Positions 23,356 through 32,645 are shown, counted from the stretch's first letter. The stretch: 64,000 nucleotides of DNA from Frigidibacter mobilis (GCF_001620265.1 NZ_CP012661.1:558001-622000); one strand, 5' to 3'. Translations and numbers: made by a program. The notes: generated by a model not told the origin, from the letters alone.

Positions 23356-26169
23356 TCAGTCCTGGGCCCGGGCCCGTTCCACGCCTTCGGTGATGGCCTG
23401 CCGCAGCTTGCGCTCCAGCGCCTCCTGCTTGGCCTTCACATGCAGCTTCAGCCCGAACATGTCCTTCACGTAGAAGGTATCCACCACCTGCGCGCCATAG
23501 GTCGCAATCACGGCGCTGGCAATGTAGATATTGCTGGCCGCCAGCGTCCGCGTCAGGTCATAGAGCAGGCCGGGCCGGTCGCGGGTATCCACCTCGATGA
23601 TGGTGTAGATGTCCGAGCCCTCGTTGTCGAAGGCGATGGAGGTGGGGAACTTGAAGCCGCGCTCGCGTTTCTTGACCTTGTCGCGGTCCTTCAGCGCCTC
23701 GCGCGCCACCACTTCGCCGCGCAGGGTCTTTTCGATCATCTGGCGCAGGCGGGGCAGGCGGCTGGCCTCGTAGGGGCGCCCCTCGATGTCCTGCACCCAG
23801 AACACTGCCGTGGCATAGCCATCCTTGGACGTATAGGTGCGCGCATCCACGACGTTGGCGCCCACCAGAGCCAGCGCGCCGGCAAGCCGCGAGAAGATGC
23901 CGGGATGGTCGGTCAGCGCGAAGCAGGCGCGGGTGGCGTCGCGGTCGGGATCGGGCATCAGGTCGATGCGGATCTCGTCATCGCGCAGCCCGTCGAGCAG
24001 GCGGGCAAAGATCACATGGCCCTCGGTCGACAGCGCCTGCCAGTAGGGGCCGTAATGGCGGCCCACCTCGGCCTCGATCTTCTCGGGCGGCCAGAAGGCC
24101 AGTGCTTCGCGCAGCAGCTGCTTGGATTCCTCTTCGCCGCGGTCGCGGTTCAGCGCCTCGAGCCCGTCTTCCAGCGCGATGCTGGCCAGGCTGTGGAGCC
24201 GGCGCAGCAGCATCGCCTTCCAGTTGTTCCAGGTGCCGGGGCCGACGCCGCGGATGTCGCAGACCGTCAGCACGGTCAGCAGGTCCAGCCGCTTCTTGGT
24301 CTTCACCGCCTTGGCGAAATCGCGCAGGGTGCGCGGGTCCGACAGGTCGCGCTTTTGTGCCACGTCGGACATGAACAGGTGATAGCGCACCAGCCATTCC
24401 ACCGTCTCGACCTCTTCGGCAGTCAGCCCGAGCCGGGGCGCGACGCGGCGGGCGATCTGCGCGCCCACCACCGAATGATCCTCGGGGCGGCCCTTGCCGA
24501 TGTCGTGCAGGAACAGCGCGACATAGAGCACGCGGCGGTTCACGCCTTCCTTGAGGATCGAGGAGGACAGCGGCAGTTCCTCGACCAGCTCGCCGCTTTC
24601 GATGCGGTCCAGCGTGGCGATGCACTGGATGATATGCTCGTCCACCGTGTAGTGATGGTAGACGTTGTATTGCATCATCGCCACGATCGGCTCGAACTCG
24701 GGGATATAGGCGCCCAGCACGCCCAGTTCGTTCATCCGGCGCAGCGCGCGTTCGGGGTTGCCGTGCTTGAGCATCAGGTCGAGGAAGATCTGGGCAGCCT
24801 CGGGCGCCTCGCGCATCTCGTCGTCAATCAGGGACAGGTTCGCCGCCACCAGCCGCATTGCATCGGGGTGGATCAGATAGCCGGTGCGCAGCGCCTCGTC
24901 GAAGATGCGCAGGAAGTTCAGGTTGTCGGCGAGAAAGGCCTTGGGGTCCTCGACATTCAGCCGGTTCAGGTCGATCCGGTAGCCGGGACGCACCTTCTTG
25001 CGGCGGCGGAACAGGCCTTCCAGCCGCGGCGCCTTCTTGACATGGCGAGCTTCCAGCCCGGTCAGGAAGATCCGCGTCAGCTCGCCCACCTTGGTGGCCT
25101 CGCGGAAATATTCCTGCATGAACAGCTCGACCCCGCGGCGGCCCGCACGGTCCTCATAGCCCATGCGCTGCGCCACATCGACCTGCATGTCGAAGGTCAG
25201 CTGGTCGACCGCGCGCCCGCCCAGCAGGTGCAGGTGGCATCGCACCGCCCAGAGGAACTCTTCCGCCTGCTCGAATTGCAGGTATTCCTCGGCCGAGAAC
25301 AGCCCGGTGCCGACCAGCTCCGACACTTCCTCGACATTGTGCAGGTACTTGGCGATCCAGTAGAGCGTCTGAAGGTCGCGCAGGCCGCCCTTGCCCTCCT
25401 TGACGTTGGGTTCCAGCACATAGCGCTGGCCGCCCTGACGGCGGTGGCGTTCGGCGCGTTCGGCCAGCTTGGCCTCGATGAATTCCGGCCCGGTGCCGCG
25501 GAACAGCTCGTCGCGCAGCCGCTGGTGCAATTCGGTCGCCAGCCGGTTGTCACCGGACAGGAAGCGGTGCTCCAGCAGGGCCGTGCGGATGGTGATGTCC
25601 TCGGCGCCAAGGCGCAGGCAATCCTTCACCGTGCGGCTGGCATGGCCGACCTTCAGCCGCATGTCCCACAGCATGTAGAGCATGGATTCGATGACGCTTT
25701 CGGCCCAGCCGGTGATCTTCCACGGGGTCAGGAACAGCAGGTCCACGTCGGATTGCGGCGCCATCTCGGCCCGGCCATAGCCGCCGACGGCGATCACCGC
25801 CAGCCGCTCGCCCTCGGTCGGGTTCGGCAACGGGTGCAGGTGGCGGGTGGCGACGTGGAAGGCGGCGCGGACGATGATATCGGTAAGCGCTGCATAGGCC
25901 CGCACGGTGGGACCGGCGGCGCGGGGATGCCTGGCGAACTCAGCTTCGATGCGGGCCGAGCATTCGCGGCGCGCCGCGATCAGGTGCTGCACCGCCAGCG
26001 CACGCGGGGCCACGCCCGCAGGCGGGTCGGCCAGCACGGCATCCAGCGCAGAACACAGCGCCGCGGCATCGAGGCCGGGCGCCGTGCTGGTCTGGGGAAG
26101 GGAGGGGCGGGCGGGGGGCAGTGCCGGGTCAGAACCCGGCGCCACCGAAACTTCTTGGGGCAGGGTCAA
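23356..26169 (-). CDS. glnD: [Protein-PII] uridylyltransferase / uridylyl-removing enzyme
   Basis: The nitrogen sensor that uridylylates or deuridylylates PII according to glutamine; 937 residues, the family's usual size. Domains in order: nucleotidyltransferase with GGYGR (129-133) and SDVD (140-143); the PII-uridylyltransferase helical domain; an HD phosphohydrolase domain with ALFLHDIGKGRPEDHS; and two C-terminal ACT domains that bind glutamine (one around FALTDHPGIFSRLAGAL, one around DTRDRPGLLYDLTRTLA). The first 41 bp overlap the 3' end of the LpoA-like gene on the same strand. Upstream of murJ, as in other alphaproteobacteria. Confidence 0.95.
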   Translation of the reverse strand: MTLPQEVSVAPGSDPALPPARPSLPQTSTAPGLDAAALCSALDAVLADPPAGVAPRALAVQHLIAARRECSARIEAEFARHPRAAGPTVRAYAALTDIIVRAAFHVATRHLHPLPNPTEGERLAVIAVGGYGRAEMAPQSDVDLLFLTPWKITGWAESVIESMLYMLWDMRLKVGHASRTVKDCLRLGAEDITIRTALLEHRFLSGDNRLATELHQRLRDELFRGTGPEFIEAKLAERAERHRRQGGQRYVLEPNVKEGKGGLRDLQTLYWIAKYLHNVEEVSELVGTGLFSAEEYLQFEQAEEFLWAVRCHLHLLGGRAVDQLTFDMQVDVAQRMGYEDRAGRRGVELFMQEYFREATKVGELTRIFLTGLEARHVKKAPRLEGLFRRRKKVRPGYRIDLNRLNVEDPKAFLADNLNFLRIFDEALRTGYLIHPDAMRLVAANLSLIDDEMREAPEAAQIFLDLMLKHGNPERALRRMNELGVLGAYIPEFEPIVAMMQYNVYHHYTVDEHIIQCIATLDRIESGELVEELPLSSSILKEGVNRRVLYVALFLHDIGKGRPEDHSVVGAQIARRVAPRLGLTAEEVETVEWLVRYHLFMSDVAQKRDLSDPRTLRDFAKAVKTKKRLDLLTVLTVCDIRGVGPGTWNNWKAMLLRRLHSLASIALEDGLEALNRDRGEEESKQLLREALAFWPPEKIEAEVGRHYGPYWQALSTEGHVIFARLLDGLRDDEIRIDLMPDPDRDATRACFALTDHPGIFSRLAGALALVGANVVDARTYTSKDGYATAVFWVQDIEGRPYEASRLPRLRQMIEKTLRGEVVAREALKDRDKVKKRERGFKFPTSIAFDNEGSDIYTIIEVDTRDRPGLLYDLTRTLAASNIYIASAVIATYGAQVVDTFYVKDMFGLKLHVKAKQEALERKLRQAITEGVERARAQD

Positions 26170-27319
26170 TCACGTAAACCTGGTTGTTGCGGACCTGCGC
26201 CACGGCAAGCCCCCGTTCGTTGGTGCCGTCAGAGCGCAGGCGGAAGATCCCGTTGACGCCGACAAAGCCGGAGCCCTGCGTCAGCGCGGCGGTGGTCAGC
26301 GCATCGGAATTGCCGGATTTCACCAGCGCGCCGATGGCGGCGATGCCGTCATAGGCAAGGCCGGCAATCGGGTGCGGCGCCTCGCCGAAGGCGGCCTGGT
26401 AGCGGCCTTGGAACTGCTGGTTCAGCGAGGGATCGGGTAGCGCGAACCAGCCGCCCTGAATGCCGGGCAGCGACAGTGTCGCCTGCGGAATGTCCCAGCG
26501 GGTCAGACCGATGAAGCGTACCGTCTCGCGGTCCAGCCCCGCCTCGGGAAGCAGCTGCGCCAGCAGCGGCAGCGCCCCGGCAGTATCGGCGGTGAAGAAC
26601 ATCGCCTGCGCGCCCGAGTTGCGGGCGGTGGCCACGATGTTCGGCACCGCGGCGACCACGCCCTCTTGCGAGAAGTCGTAGGATCCGGTTCCGGCCAGCG
26701 AGGCGCCGCCCGAACGGGCGATGGCGCTCTCGATGGCACGCTTGCCGGACTCGCCGCTGGGGTTGCGGTCATGCACGACCATGATCCGGCCGCGGCCCTG
26801 GCCGGCCGCGTAGGAGACCAGCCGGTTCGCGGTGTTCTGGAAGGTCGGCCCCAGCACGAAGACGTTGCCGCCGGCAATGTCGGGGTTGTTCGAGAACGAG
26901 AGCACGTTCACGCCGCGCCCCGCGACGGCGACCCCGGCGGCATTGGCCGCTTCGGCATAGACCGGGCCGAGGATGATCTTGGCGCCCTCGTCCACCGCCC
27001 TGGTGGCGGCGGCGCCGGCGCCAGCCGCCGAGGTTCCGGTGTCATAGATGCGCAGGTCGATCTGCGCGCCCTGCAAGTCCGAAACCGCCAGCTGCGCGGC
27101 CTGCCGCAGGCTGCGCGCGATCAGCTCGTCCCCCGCATTGCCGGATCCGCCGGGCACCAGCAGCGCCACCGGGACCGGGGCGCGGGTGTTGATCGAGGGG
27201 CCGGAGCTGCCGGTTGCCATCGGGTCGCAGGCCGCGACCCAGAAGGCCGAGACCAGCGCGGCGATCCTGGTGAGGGGGCGGGTCAATGGCTTGCGGGGGG
27301 TGCGGAAAAGGGCGAACAT
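26129..27319 (-). CDS. LpoA-like penicillin-binding protein activator lipoprotein
   Basis: A 396-residue lipoprotein with a periplasmic-binding-protein type I fold, of the LpoA/YraM kind that stimulates class A penicillin-binding proteins. The N-terminal signal ends in the lipobox VAAC (lipidated Cys near residue 31). The body shows VALLVPGGSGNAG, ILGPVYAEAANAAG and VNVLSFSNNPDIAG, a Leu-binding-protein-like pattern used in this family. The start MFALFRTPRKPL is preferred, as a longer reading weakens the signal peptide. It is divergent from rsmI across ~100 bp, matching the lpoA/rsmI/yraN linkage seen in many proteobacteria. Confidence 0.8.
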   Translation of the reverse strand: MFALFRTPRKPLTRPLTRIAALVSAFWVAACDPMATGSSGPSINTRAPVPVALLVPGGSGNAGDELIARSLRQAAQLAVSDLQGAQIDLRIYDTGTSAAGAGAAATRAVDEGAKIILGPVYAEAANAAGVAVAGRGVNVLSFSNNPDIAGGNVFVLGPTFQNTANRLVSYAAGQGRGRIMVVHDRNPSGESGKRAIESAIARSGGASLAGTGSYDFSQEGVVAAVPNIVATARNSGAQAMFFTADTAGALPLLAQLLPEAGLDRETVRFIGLTRWDIPQATLSLPGIQGGWFALPDPSLNQQFQGRYQAAFGEAPHPIAGLAYDGIAAIGALVKSGNSDALTTAALTQGSGFVGVNGIFRLRSDGTNERGLAVAQVRNNQVYVIDPAPRSFGGAGF

Positions 27320-27426
27320 GAAAGCGATCCTTGTGGTCCCGGGCTGGGTTGGGCAGGGCGGCAACGCGCGACGAACCTATGCGTTCCCGGATCGGAAGGC
27401 AACTTGCACCAAGGATTGGAGCGATG

Positions 27427-28431
27427 ATGACCGGCGAAGAAGGGCCAGGGCCCCTGCCCGTTTCCGGGGCCGCAGAACAGGCCGACGGCGCCCCGGGCGC
27501 GGCGGTGGAGGCGGAGGTTTTCCCCGCGCCGGCCGCGGCGCTGGAGGCCGGGCCGGGCCCGCGGCAGATCCATGCGCCCGCGGCCAGGGCGATCGCGCCG
27601 GGTCTGCATTTCGTCGCCACCCCGATCGGAGCTGCGCGCGACATCACCCTGCGCGCGCTGGACATTCTGGCCGGCGCCGATCTGATCGCCGCCGAGGATA
27701 CCCGCACCCTGCGCCACCTGATGGACATCCACGGCGTGCCGCTGGGGGACCGGCAGGTGATCGCCTATCACGACCATAACGGCGAGCAGATGCGGCCAAG
27801 GATCCTGCGGGCGCTGGCCGAGGGCAAGGCGGTCGCCTATGCGTCGGAGGCCGGAACGCCGTTGGTCGCCGATCCCGGATACCAGCTGGGCCGCGCCGCC
27901 ATCGAGGCCGGCCACAAGGTGCTGGCCGCGCCCGGCCCCTCGGCGGTGCTGGCGGCGCTGACCGTGTCGGGCCTGCCGTCGGACCGCTTCCTGTTCGCAG
28001 GCTTCGCGCCCTCGACGACCAGCGCCCGGCTGCGCTGGCTCGAGGAACTGGCGCCGGTGGCGGCGACGGTGATCCTGTATGAATCGCCAAAGCGGATTAG
28101 GGAATTGTTAGGAGCCCTCGTGCAAAGCTTCGGAGGCGAGAGAGAAGCGGCGGTGTGCCGGGAACTGACCAAACGCTTTGAAGAAGTGTCGCGTGGTTCG
28201 CTTGCCACGCTGGCCGCGGATTTCGAGGATCGCACCGTGAAGGGCGAGATCGTGGTGGTGATCGACCGGGCGCGCGGGCGCAAGACGGATAGTGCCGATC
28301 TGGAGGCGGCGCTGAAGGATGCGCTGACCCGGATGCGGCTCAAGGATGCCGCCGCCGCTGTGGCCGAAACGCTGGGCCTGCCCAAGCGCGAGGTCTATCA
28401 GGCCGCGCTGCGGCTGGGGAATGACGAATAG
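27427..28431 (+). CDS. rsmI: 16S rRNA (cytidine(1402)-2'-O)-methyltransferase RsmI
   Basis: An SAM-dependent methyltransferase of the tetrapyrrole-methylase fold that 2'-O-methylates C1402 of 16S rRNA. LHFVATPIGAARDITLRALD, the DLIAAEDTRTLRHLM stretch, SEAGTPLVADPG and PGPSAVLAALTVSGLP are hallmark segments. The first ~55 residues are a low-complexity Ala/Pro/Gly extension not usual in the family, so the functional start could be further in. Two ATGs are in tandem (27424, 27427); GGAG at 27418-27421 fits the second better. The ~107-bp gap to the divergent lipoprotein gene should hold both promoters. Confidence 0.92.
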   Translation: MTGEEGPGPLPVSGAAEQADGAPGAAVEAEVFPAPAAALEAGPGPRQIHAPAARAIAPGLHFVATPIGAARDITLRALDILAGADLIAAEDTRTLRHLMDIHGVPLGDRQVIAYHDHNGEQMRPRILRALAEGKAVAYASEAGTPLVADPGYQLGRAAIEAGHKVLAAPGPSAVLAALTVSGLPSDRFLFAGFAPSTTSARLRWLEELAPVAATVILYESPKRIRELLGALVQSFGGEREAAVCRELTKRFEEVSRGSLATLAADFEDRTVKGEIVVVIDRARGRKTDSADLEAALKDALTRMRLKDAAAAVAETLGLPKREVYQAALRLGNDE

Positions 28432-28460
28432 GGGCGCTTTGCGCCGGAACGGAGGATGGC

Positions 28461-28817
28461 ATGGGCGGGCAGGTTTCCTATCAGGGCGGACTGGCGGCCG
28501 AAGCGCAGGTCGCCGCGCATTACCAGCGCAGCGGCCGCCCGATTGCCGCGCGTCGCTGGCGTGGTCCGGGCGGCGAGATCGACCTGATCGCCCGCGAGGG
28601 CAACCGGCTGGTCTTTGTCGAGGTCAAGAAATCCTCAAGCTTCGCCCGCGCCGCCGAGCGGCTGTCCCGCCGGCAGATGGACCGGATCTGCCGCTCTGCC
28701 GCCGCCTATCTTGCCGGCGAGCCGCTGGGCCAGGATACCGAGATGCGCTTCGACGTGGCGCTGGTCGATGGCTTCGGCCGGATCGACATCATCGAGAATG
28801 CTTTCGGCGAATACTGA
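28461..28817 (+). CDS. yraN: YraN/UPF0102 family nuclease-like protein
   Basis: A 118-residue protein with the restriction-endonuclease-like core of the UPF0102 family: GGEIDLIAREGNRLVFVEVK supplies the E-D-ExK metal-binding residues. Its biological role is not settled; it usually travels with rsmI and here follows it by 29 bp. The gene is intact: the IS66 element lies 6 bp past its TGA, and the target duplication starts inside the stop codon (bases 28816-28817). Confidence 0.88.
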   Translation: MGGQVSYQGGLAAEAQVAAHYQRSGRPIAARRWRGPGGEIDLIAREGNRLVFVEVKKSSSFARAAERLSRRQMDRICRSAAAYLAGEPLGQDTEMRFDVALVDGFGRIDIIENAFGEY

Positions 28818-28823
28818 ACAAGT
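28816..28823. repeat. Left 8-bp target-site duplication of the IS66 element
   Basis: GAACAAGT, identical to 31324-31331. Eight base pairs is the duplication length of IS66-family elements. Confidence 0.95.
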
Positions 28824-28846
28824 GTAAGCGTTCGCTGCTCTCCACC
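28824..28846 (+). repeat. Left terminal inverted repeat of IS66
   Basis: GTAAGCGTTCGCTGC followed by TCTCCACC; pairs with the right end except at three adjacent positions (16-18). Confidence 0.92.
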
Positions 28847-28907
28847 TTCCGCGCTGCATCCTGATCCGTTCATTGGAGCGTGATGCATTTTGGGACGGAG
28901 GTTCTCC

Positions 28908-29297
28908 ATGGAGGATGCGATGGAGGTTCTCCCGGCCGGCGGTCACAGCCGCCGGAAGCGGAAGTGGCCGGATGAGGTGAAGGCGCGGATCGTGTCGGAG
29001 ACGCTGATGCCGGGCGTCATGGTTAACGATGTGGCGCGGCGGCACGGGCTGCCTGCGAACCATGTATCCTCTTGGCGGACGCTGGCACGGAAGGGGCGGC
29101 TGGTGCTGCCTGCGCCGGAGGATCCGGTGGAGTTTGCGGCGCTGATGGTTGGCTCCGTTGAGGCTGTTCCGCGGGCCGACGTCGGTGTCGTGGCACGGCC
29201 GGAGATCGTTGCGGGCGCGGTGGTGATCCGTCTGGAAGCCGGAGCCTCGGCGGAGCGTATCGCGTCGGTCGTGCGCGCCTTGGCTGCCAGCCCATGA
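28908..29297 (+). CDS. tnpA: IS66 accessory protein TnpA (helix-turn-helix)
   Basis: A 129-residue protein with a basic HTH region: RRKRKWPDEVKARIVSETL then VNDVARRHGLPANHVSSWR, the IS66 OrfA/IS3-OrfA-like DNA-binding motif. It is required for transposition of IS66-type elements together with TnpB and TnpC, although its exact task is unsettled. A strong Shine-Dalgarno (GACGGAGG at 28894-28901) lies 6 bp before the chosen ATG. It overlaps tnpB as ATGA. Confidence 0.9.
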   Translation: MEDAMEVLPAGGHSRRKRKWPDEVKARIVSETLMPGVMVNDVARRHGLPANHVSSWRTLARKGRLVLPAPEDPVEFAALMVGSVEAVPRADVGVVARPEIVAGAVVIRLEAGASAERIASVVRALAASP

Positions 29298-29647
29298 TGT
29301 TCCCCTCGAACCGGGTGCGGATCATGGTCGCGACGAAACCCGTCGATTTCCGCAAGGGGCATGACGGCCTGGCTGCAATGGTGTCATCCATGCTGCGCAA
29401 GGATCCGTTCACCGGCACGGTGTTTGTGTTGCGCTCGCGCCGGGCTGACAGGCTGAAGCTGCTTTACTGGGACGGCACGGGCCTGGTGATGGTCTACAAG
29501 CGGCTGGAGGCGGCGACCTTCACCTGGCCCGCCATCAAGGACGGGATCATGGCGCTGAACCATGCCCAGTTCGAGGCGCTGTTTGCCGGGCTGGACTGGC
29601 GCCGCGTCAAGGCTCTGGAAACCCGCCCGCCTGCTGCGGCTGAATGA
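29294..29647 (+). CDS. tnpB: IS66 accessory protein TnpB
   Basis: The small IS66 TnpB (Orf34-type) protein, 117 residues; not related to the RNA-guided TnpB nuclease. Recognised by VATKPVDFRKGHDGLAAMV, LRSRRADRLKLLYWDGTG and RLEAATFTWP, which recur in this family. The start overlaps the tnpA stop by 4 bp (translational coupling); a second in-frame ATG follows immediately. Intact. Confidence 0.95.
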   Translation: MMFPSNRVRIMVATKPVDFRKGHDGLAAMVSSMLRKDPFTGTVFVLRSRRADRLKLLYWDGTGLVMVYKRLEAATFTWPAIKDGIMALNHAQFEALFAGLDWRRVKALETRPPAAAE

Positions 29648-29701
29648 ATCAGCTGCCTGATTTTGCATGTTTTTGCCGGAGATCCTTGATAAAATCAGGG
29701 C

Positions 29702-31294
29702 ATGTCCGCAGCCTCCGTCCTTGACCTTTCCGCCATTCCGGGCGCGCAGCGCGCAGCGGTTCAGGCGTTGCTGGAAGAGGTGGCGGCCCTCAAGGAGATC
29801 ACCAAACGCCAGGAGCATCTGATCGCCGAGCTGAACCATGCGCTGCATGGCAAGCGGTCGGAAAAGCTGTCTGAGGATGAACGGCAGTTGGCCTTCGAAG
29901 ACCTGTCCATCGCGCTGGCCGAGGTCGAGGCGGAGAGGGAAACGCGGGCCACCAAGGCGGACAATGGGGCGACCAGACCGGCCCCAAAGCGCACTATCGG
30001 CAACCTGCCGGCTGCGCTGCCGCGTATCGAAGAGGTCGTTGAGCCCGCCAGCCTGATCTGGTCGCCATTGTTGCGCCATTGGTCCGAGCGACAATGGCGA
30101 CGCGGCTGCGGCATCATGCACAAGATCGGCGAAGACCGCAGCGAGCGGCTGGACATCGTGCCGGCACAACTGCGCGTCATCGTCACCGTGCGCCCGAAAT
30201 ATGCCTGCCGGTCCTGCACCGACGGCGTCACTCAGGCACAAGCACCCTCCCACCTAATCATGGGCGGCCTGCCGACCGAGGCGACCATCGCCCATGTGCT
30301 GGTCAGCAAATATGCCGATCACCTGCCATTATATCGCCAGAGCCAGATCCTGGCGCGGGCGGGCCTTGATCTGCACCGCGCTGTGCTGGCCGACTGGGTG
30401 GGCAAGGCTGCGTTCCATCTGAAGCCAGTGGTCGACCGGCTGGCCGACCACCTGAAACGGTCGGGCAAGCTGTTCATGGATGAGACCACCGCCCCGGTGC
30501 TGGATCCGAGGCGCGGCACGACCAAGACCGGATCTCTCTGGGCGCTCGCCCGAGATGACCGACCCTGGGGCGGCGAGGATCCGCCCGGCGTGGTCTACTT
30601 CTATGCCCCCGGCCGCGCGGGCGAGAATGCCGAGACCTTCCTGACCGGCTTCGATGGCACCCTGCAGATCGACGGCTATACCGGCTACAACCGGCTGACC
30701 AAACCCTCGCGCAAGGGCGGCGCGCCCGTTCGCGTTGCGCATTGCTGGGCACATGCACGGCGTAAACTGAAGGAAGTCTTCGACCGCGACGGATCGGATA
30801 TCGCCGCCGAGGGGCTGCGCCGCATCGCCGAATTCTATGCCGTCGAGGCCGACATCCGCGGCATCTCACCCGGTCAACGCCTATCGGCCCGCCAGACCCG
30901 CACCGCGCCGCTGGTGGCCGCCTTCGGCGACTGGCTGCAGGCGCAACGCCGCGAGATCTCCGCCAAGTCACGGCTGGGCGAAAAGCTCGCCTACATCCAT
31001 AACCACTGGGACGGATTGCAAACCTTCCTGCAGGACGGCCGGGTCGAGATCGACTCCAACAGGGTCGAGAACCTGATCCGCCCCATCGCCCTCAATCGCA
31101 AGAATGCACTCTTCGCCGGTCATGACGAAGGCGGCATCGCCTGGGGTCGCATCGCCTCGTTGATCGAGACCTGCAAGATCAACGGCATCGAGCCCTTCGC
31201 CTACCTCAAGGCAACCCTCACTGCCATCGCGAACGGCCACCCGCACAGCCACCTGGATGACCTGCTGCCCTGGAACTTCAAGCCGTCAAACTGA
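29702..31294 (+). CDS. tnpC: IS66 transposase TnpC (DDE)
   Basis: The 530-residue catalytic transposase. Parts in order: N-terminal leucine-zipper-like helix (EEVAALKEITKRQEHLIAE); a zinc-finger-like region with CRSC; and the DDE domain with KLFMDETTAPVLDP for the first Asp, TLQIDGYTGYNRL for the second and DSNRVENLIRPIALNRKNA with the Glu. The IS66 C-terminal stretch TCKINGIEPFAYL closes it. No frameshift, so it should be functional. It starts 54 bp after tnpB. Confidence 0.96.
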   Translation: MSAASVLDLSAIPGAQRAAVQALLEEVAALKEITKRQEHLIAELNHALHGKRSEKLSEDERQLAFEDLSIALAEVEAERETRATKADNGATRPAPKRTIGNLPAALPRIEEVVEPASLIWSPLLRHWSERQWRRGCGIMHKIGEDRSERLDIVPAQLRVIVTVRPKYACRSCTDGVTQAQAPSHLIMGGLPTEATIAHVLVSKYADHLPLYRQSQILARAGLDLHRAVLADWVGKAAFHLKPVVDRLADHLKRSGKLFMDETTAPVLDPRRGTTKTGSLWALARDDRPWGGEDPPGVVYFYAPGRAGENAETFLTGFDGTLQIDGYTGYNRLTKPSRKGGAPVRVAHCWAHARRKLKEVFDRDGSDIAAEGLRRIAEFYAVEADIRGISPGQRLSARQTRTAPLVAAFGDWLQAQRREISAKSRLGEKLAYIHNHWDGLQTFLQDGRVEIDSNRVENLIRPIALNRKNALFAGHDEGGIAWGRIASLIETCKINGIEPFAYLKATLTAIANGHPHSHLDDLLPWNFKPSN

Positions 31295-31300
31295 GCCGTC

Positions 31301-31323
31301 GGTGGTCTGCAGCGAACGCTTAC
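31301..31323 (-). repeat. Right terminal inverted repeat of IS66
   Basis: Reads GTAAGCGTTCGCTGC then AGACCACC on the minus strand; ends exactly at the duplicated target. Confidence 0.92.
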
Positions 31324-31331
31324 GAACAAGT
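31324..31331. repeat. Right 8-bp target-site duplication of the IS66 element
   Basis: GAACAAGT, identical to 28816-28823. Confidence 0.95.
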
Positions 31332-31679
31332 TACTCCATGCGTTGCCGGGGCGGATCGTAGCGCCCGCCCTTGTATGCCAATTCTGCACCCCCCGCATGG
31401 GGGAGGGGGGAATAGCATGGGCGCTGGCCTTGCCGGCATGTCAGGGTCGGACAGCTCAGCGGTGCCCTCCGCAGCAGGTGATGCCATCAGAGCGGATGAC
31501 GCTTTCCAGCCACCGTTGTCAGGCGCATCCTCGGCCCTCGGCCCTCGGCTCTCCTTGCACCGCGCGGCGATCCGCCCCGGGTGCCGGGCGGGTCTGGCAT
31601 CCTCGGCTCCATGCCCGCGCTTTCCTTGCAACTGCCGCGCCGCTGATCCATCAAGGGCGCAGCAGAACAGGAGGCGCGC
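31332..31679. other. Non-coding stretch between IS66 and gshB
   Basis: About 350 bp without a convincing gene; short open frames here are low-complexity and lack ribosome-binding sites. It holds a GC hairpin CCCCCCGCATGGGGG near 31390 and a triple CCTCGG(C)-type run near 31530-31550. Because the IS has separated gshB from yraN, the gshB promoter must lie here or in the IS end; I cannot pick a clear -35/-10 pair. Confidence 0.4.
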
Positions 31680-32645
31680 ATGGCCCTGACATCCTTGCCC
31701 AAGGCATTGAAGGTTGCGATCCAGATGGATCCGATCGGTCCGATCAATATCGCGGCGGACAGCACCTTCCGCATCGCGCTGGAGGCGCAGGCGCGGGGGC
31801 ATCAGCTGTTCTATTACACGCCCGACAGGCTGTCCTACCGCGAGGGCCGTGTGCTGGCGCGGGGCTGGCCGCTGACGCTGCGGCGCGAGGTCGGCAACCA
31901 CTACACCCTTGGCGAGGAGACCGAGATCGACCTGGCCGACTGGGATGTGGTCTGGCTGCGCCAGGACCCGCCCTTCGACATGGGCTACATCACCACCACG
32001 CATCTGCTGGAGCGGATCCATCCGGCGACGCTGGTGGTCAATGACCCGTTCTGGGTGCGCAATTCGCCCGAGAAACTGCTGGTGCTGAACTTCCCCGACC
32101 TGACGCCGCCAACGCTGATCGCCCGCGATCTGGCCGCGATCCGGTCGTTCAAGGCGGCGCATGGCGATATCATCCTCAAGCCGCTCTACGGCAATGGCGG
32201 GGCGGGGGTGTTCCGTCTCGACCCCAACGACCGCAACCTTGCCAGCCTGCACGAGCTGTTCACCTCGATGAGCCGCGAGCCGCTGATCGCGCAGAAATTC
32301 GTGCCCGATGTCAGCAAGGGCGACAAGCGCATCATCCTGGTGGATGGCGAGCCGGTGGGCGCGATCAACCGGGTGCCGGCCGAAGGCGAGACGCGGTCGA
32401 ACATGCATGTCGGCGGGCGGCCCGAGAAGATCGGGCTGACGGCGCGGGATCTCGAGATTTGCGCGCGGATCGGCCCGGTGCTGAGGGAGAAGGGCCAGGT
32501 CTTCGTCGGCATCGACGTGATCGGCGACTGGCTGACCGAGATCAACGTGACCTCGCCCACCGGCATCCAGGAGCTGGAACGCTTCGACGGCACCAATACC
32601 GCCGAGCGGATCTGGCAGGTGATCGAGGCCAAGCGCGCGGGCTGA
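31680..32645 (+). CDS. gshB: Glutathione synthetase
   Basis: An ATP-grasp ligase joining gamma-glutamylcysteine and glycine, 321 residues, normal length. The N-terminus [20 protein letters not shown] is typical of bacterial Gsh[19 protein letters not shown] is the ATP-grasp loop and [22 protein letters not shown] ends the catalytic core. AGGAGG at 31669-31674 sits 5 bp before the ATG. It is followed after 1 bp by an esterase-like gene. In relatives it lies directly after rsmI-yraN; here IS66 intervenes. Confidence 0.96.
   Translation: MALTSLPKALKVAIQMDPIGPINIAADSTFRIALEAQARGHQLFYYTPDRLSYREGRVLARGWPLTLRREVGNHYTLGEETEIDLADWDVVWLRQDPPFDMGYITTTHLLERIHPATLVVNDPFWVRNSPEKLLVLNFPDLTPPTLIARDLAAIRSFKAAHGDIILKPLYGNGGAGVFRLDPNDRNLASLHELFTSMSREPLIAQKFVPDVSKGDKRIILVDGEPVGAINRVPAEGETRSNMHVGGRPEKIGLTARDLEICARIGPVLREKGQVFVGIDVIGDWLTEINVTSPTGIQELERFDGTNTAERIWQVIEAKRAG

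Larger units (their letters stand above)
28824..31323 (+). mobile_element. Complete IS66-family insertion sequence, 2500 bp
   Basis: The element carries the three-gene tnpA-tnpB-tnpC cassette of IS66. Its ends are 23-bp imperfect inverted repeats (28824-28846 and 31301-31323, 20 of 23 positions matching, outer 15 GTAAGCGTTCGCTGC identical). It is flanked by a perfect 8-bp duplication GAACAAGT. All three genes are open, so the copy looks recent and potentially active. It sits between yraN and gshB, genes that normally neighbour rsmI in related bacteria, and adds 2.5 kb between them without breaking either. Confidence 0.96.

Noticed and set aside
23215..26256. A 1013-codon plus-strand open frame covering glnD
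   Set aside because: Opposes glnD, whose four domains are all recognisable; no domain seen in the shadow.
29294..29647. Could the TnpB here be an RNA-guided (OMEGA-type) nuclease?
   Set aside because: It is the unrelated 117-residue IS66 TnpB; no RuvC motifs, zinc finger or guide-RNA region is present.
31375..31689. A ~100-codon open frame between IS66 and gshB
   Set aside because: No ribosome-binding site, Pro/Ser/Arg-rich low complexity, and it runs into the gshB start in another frame.
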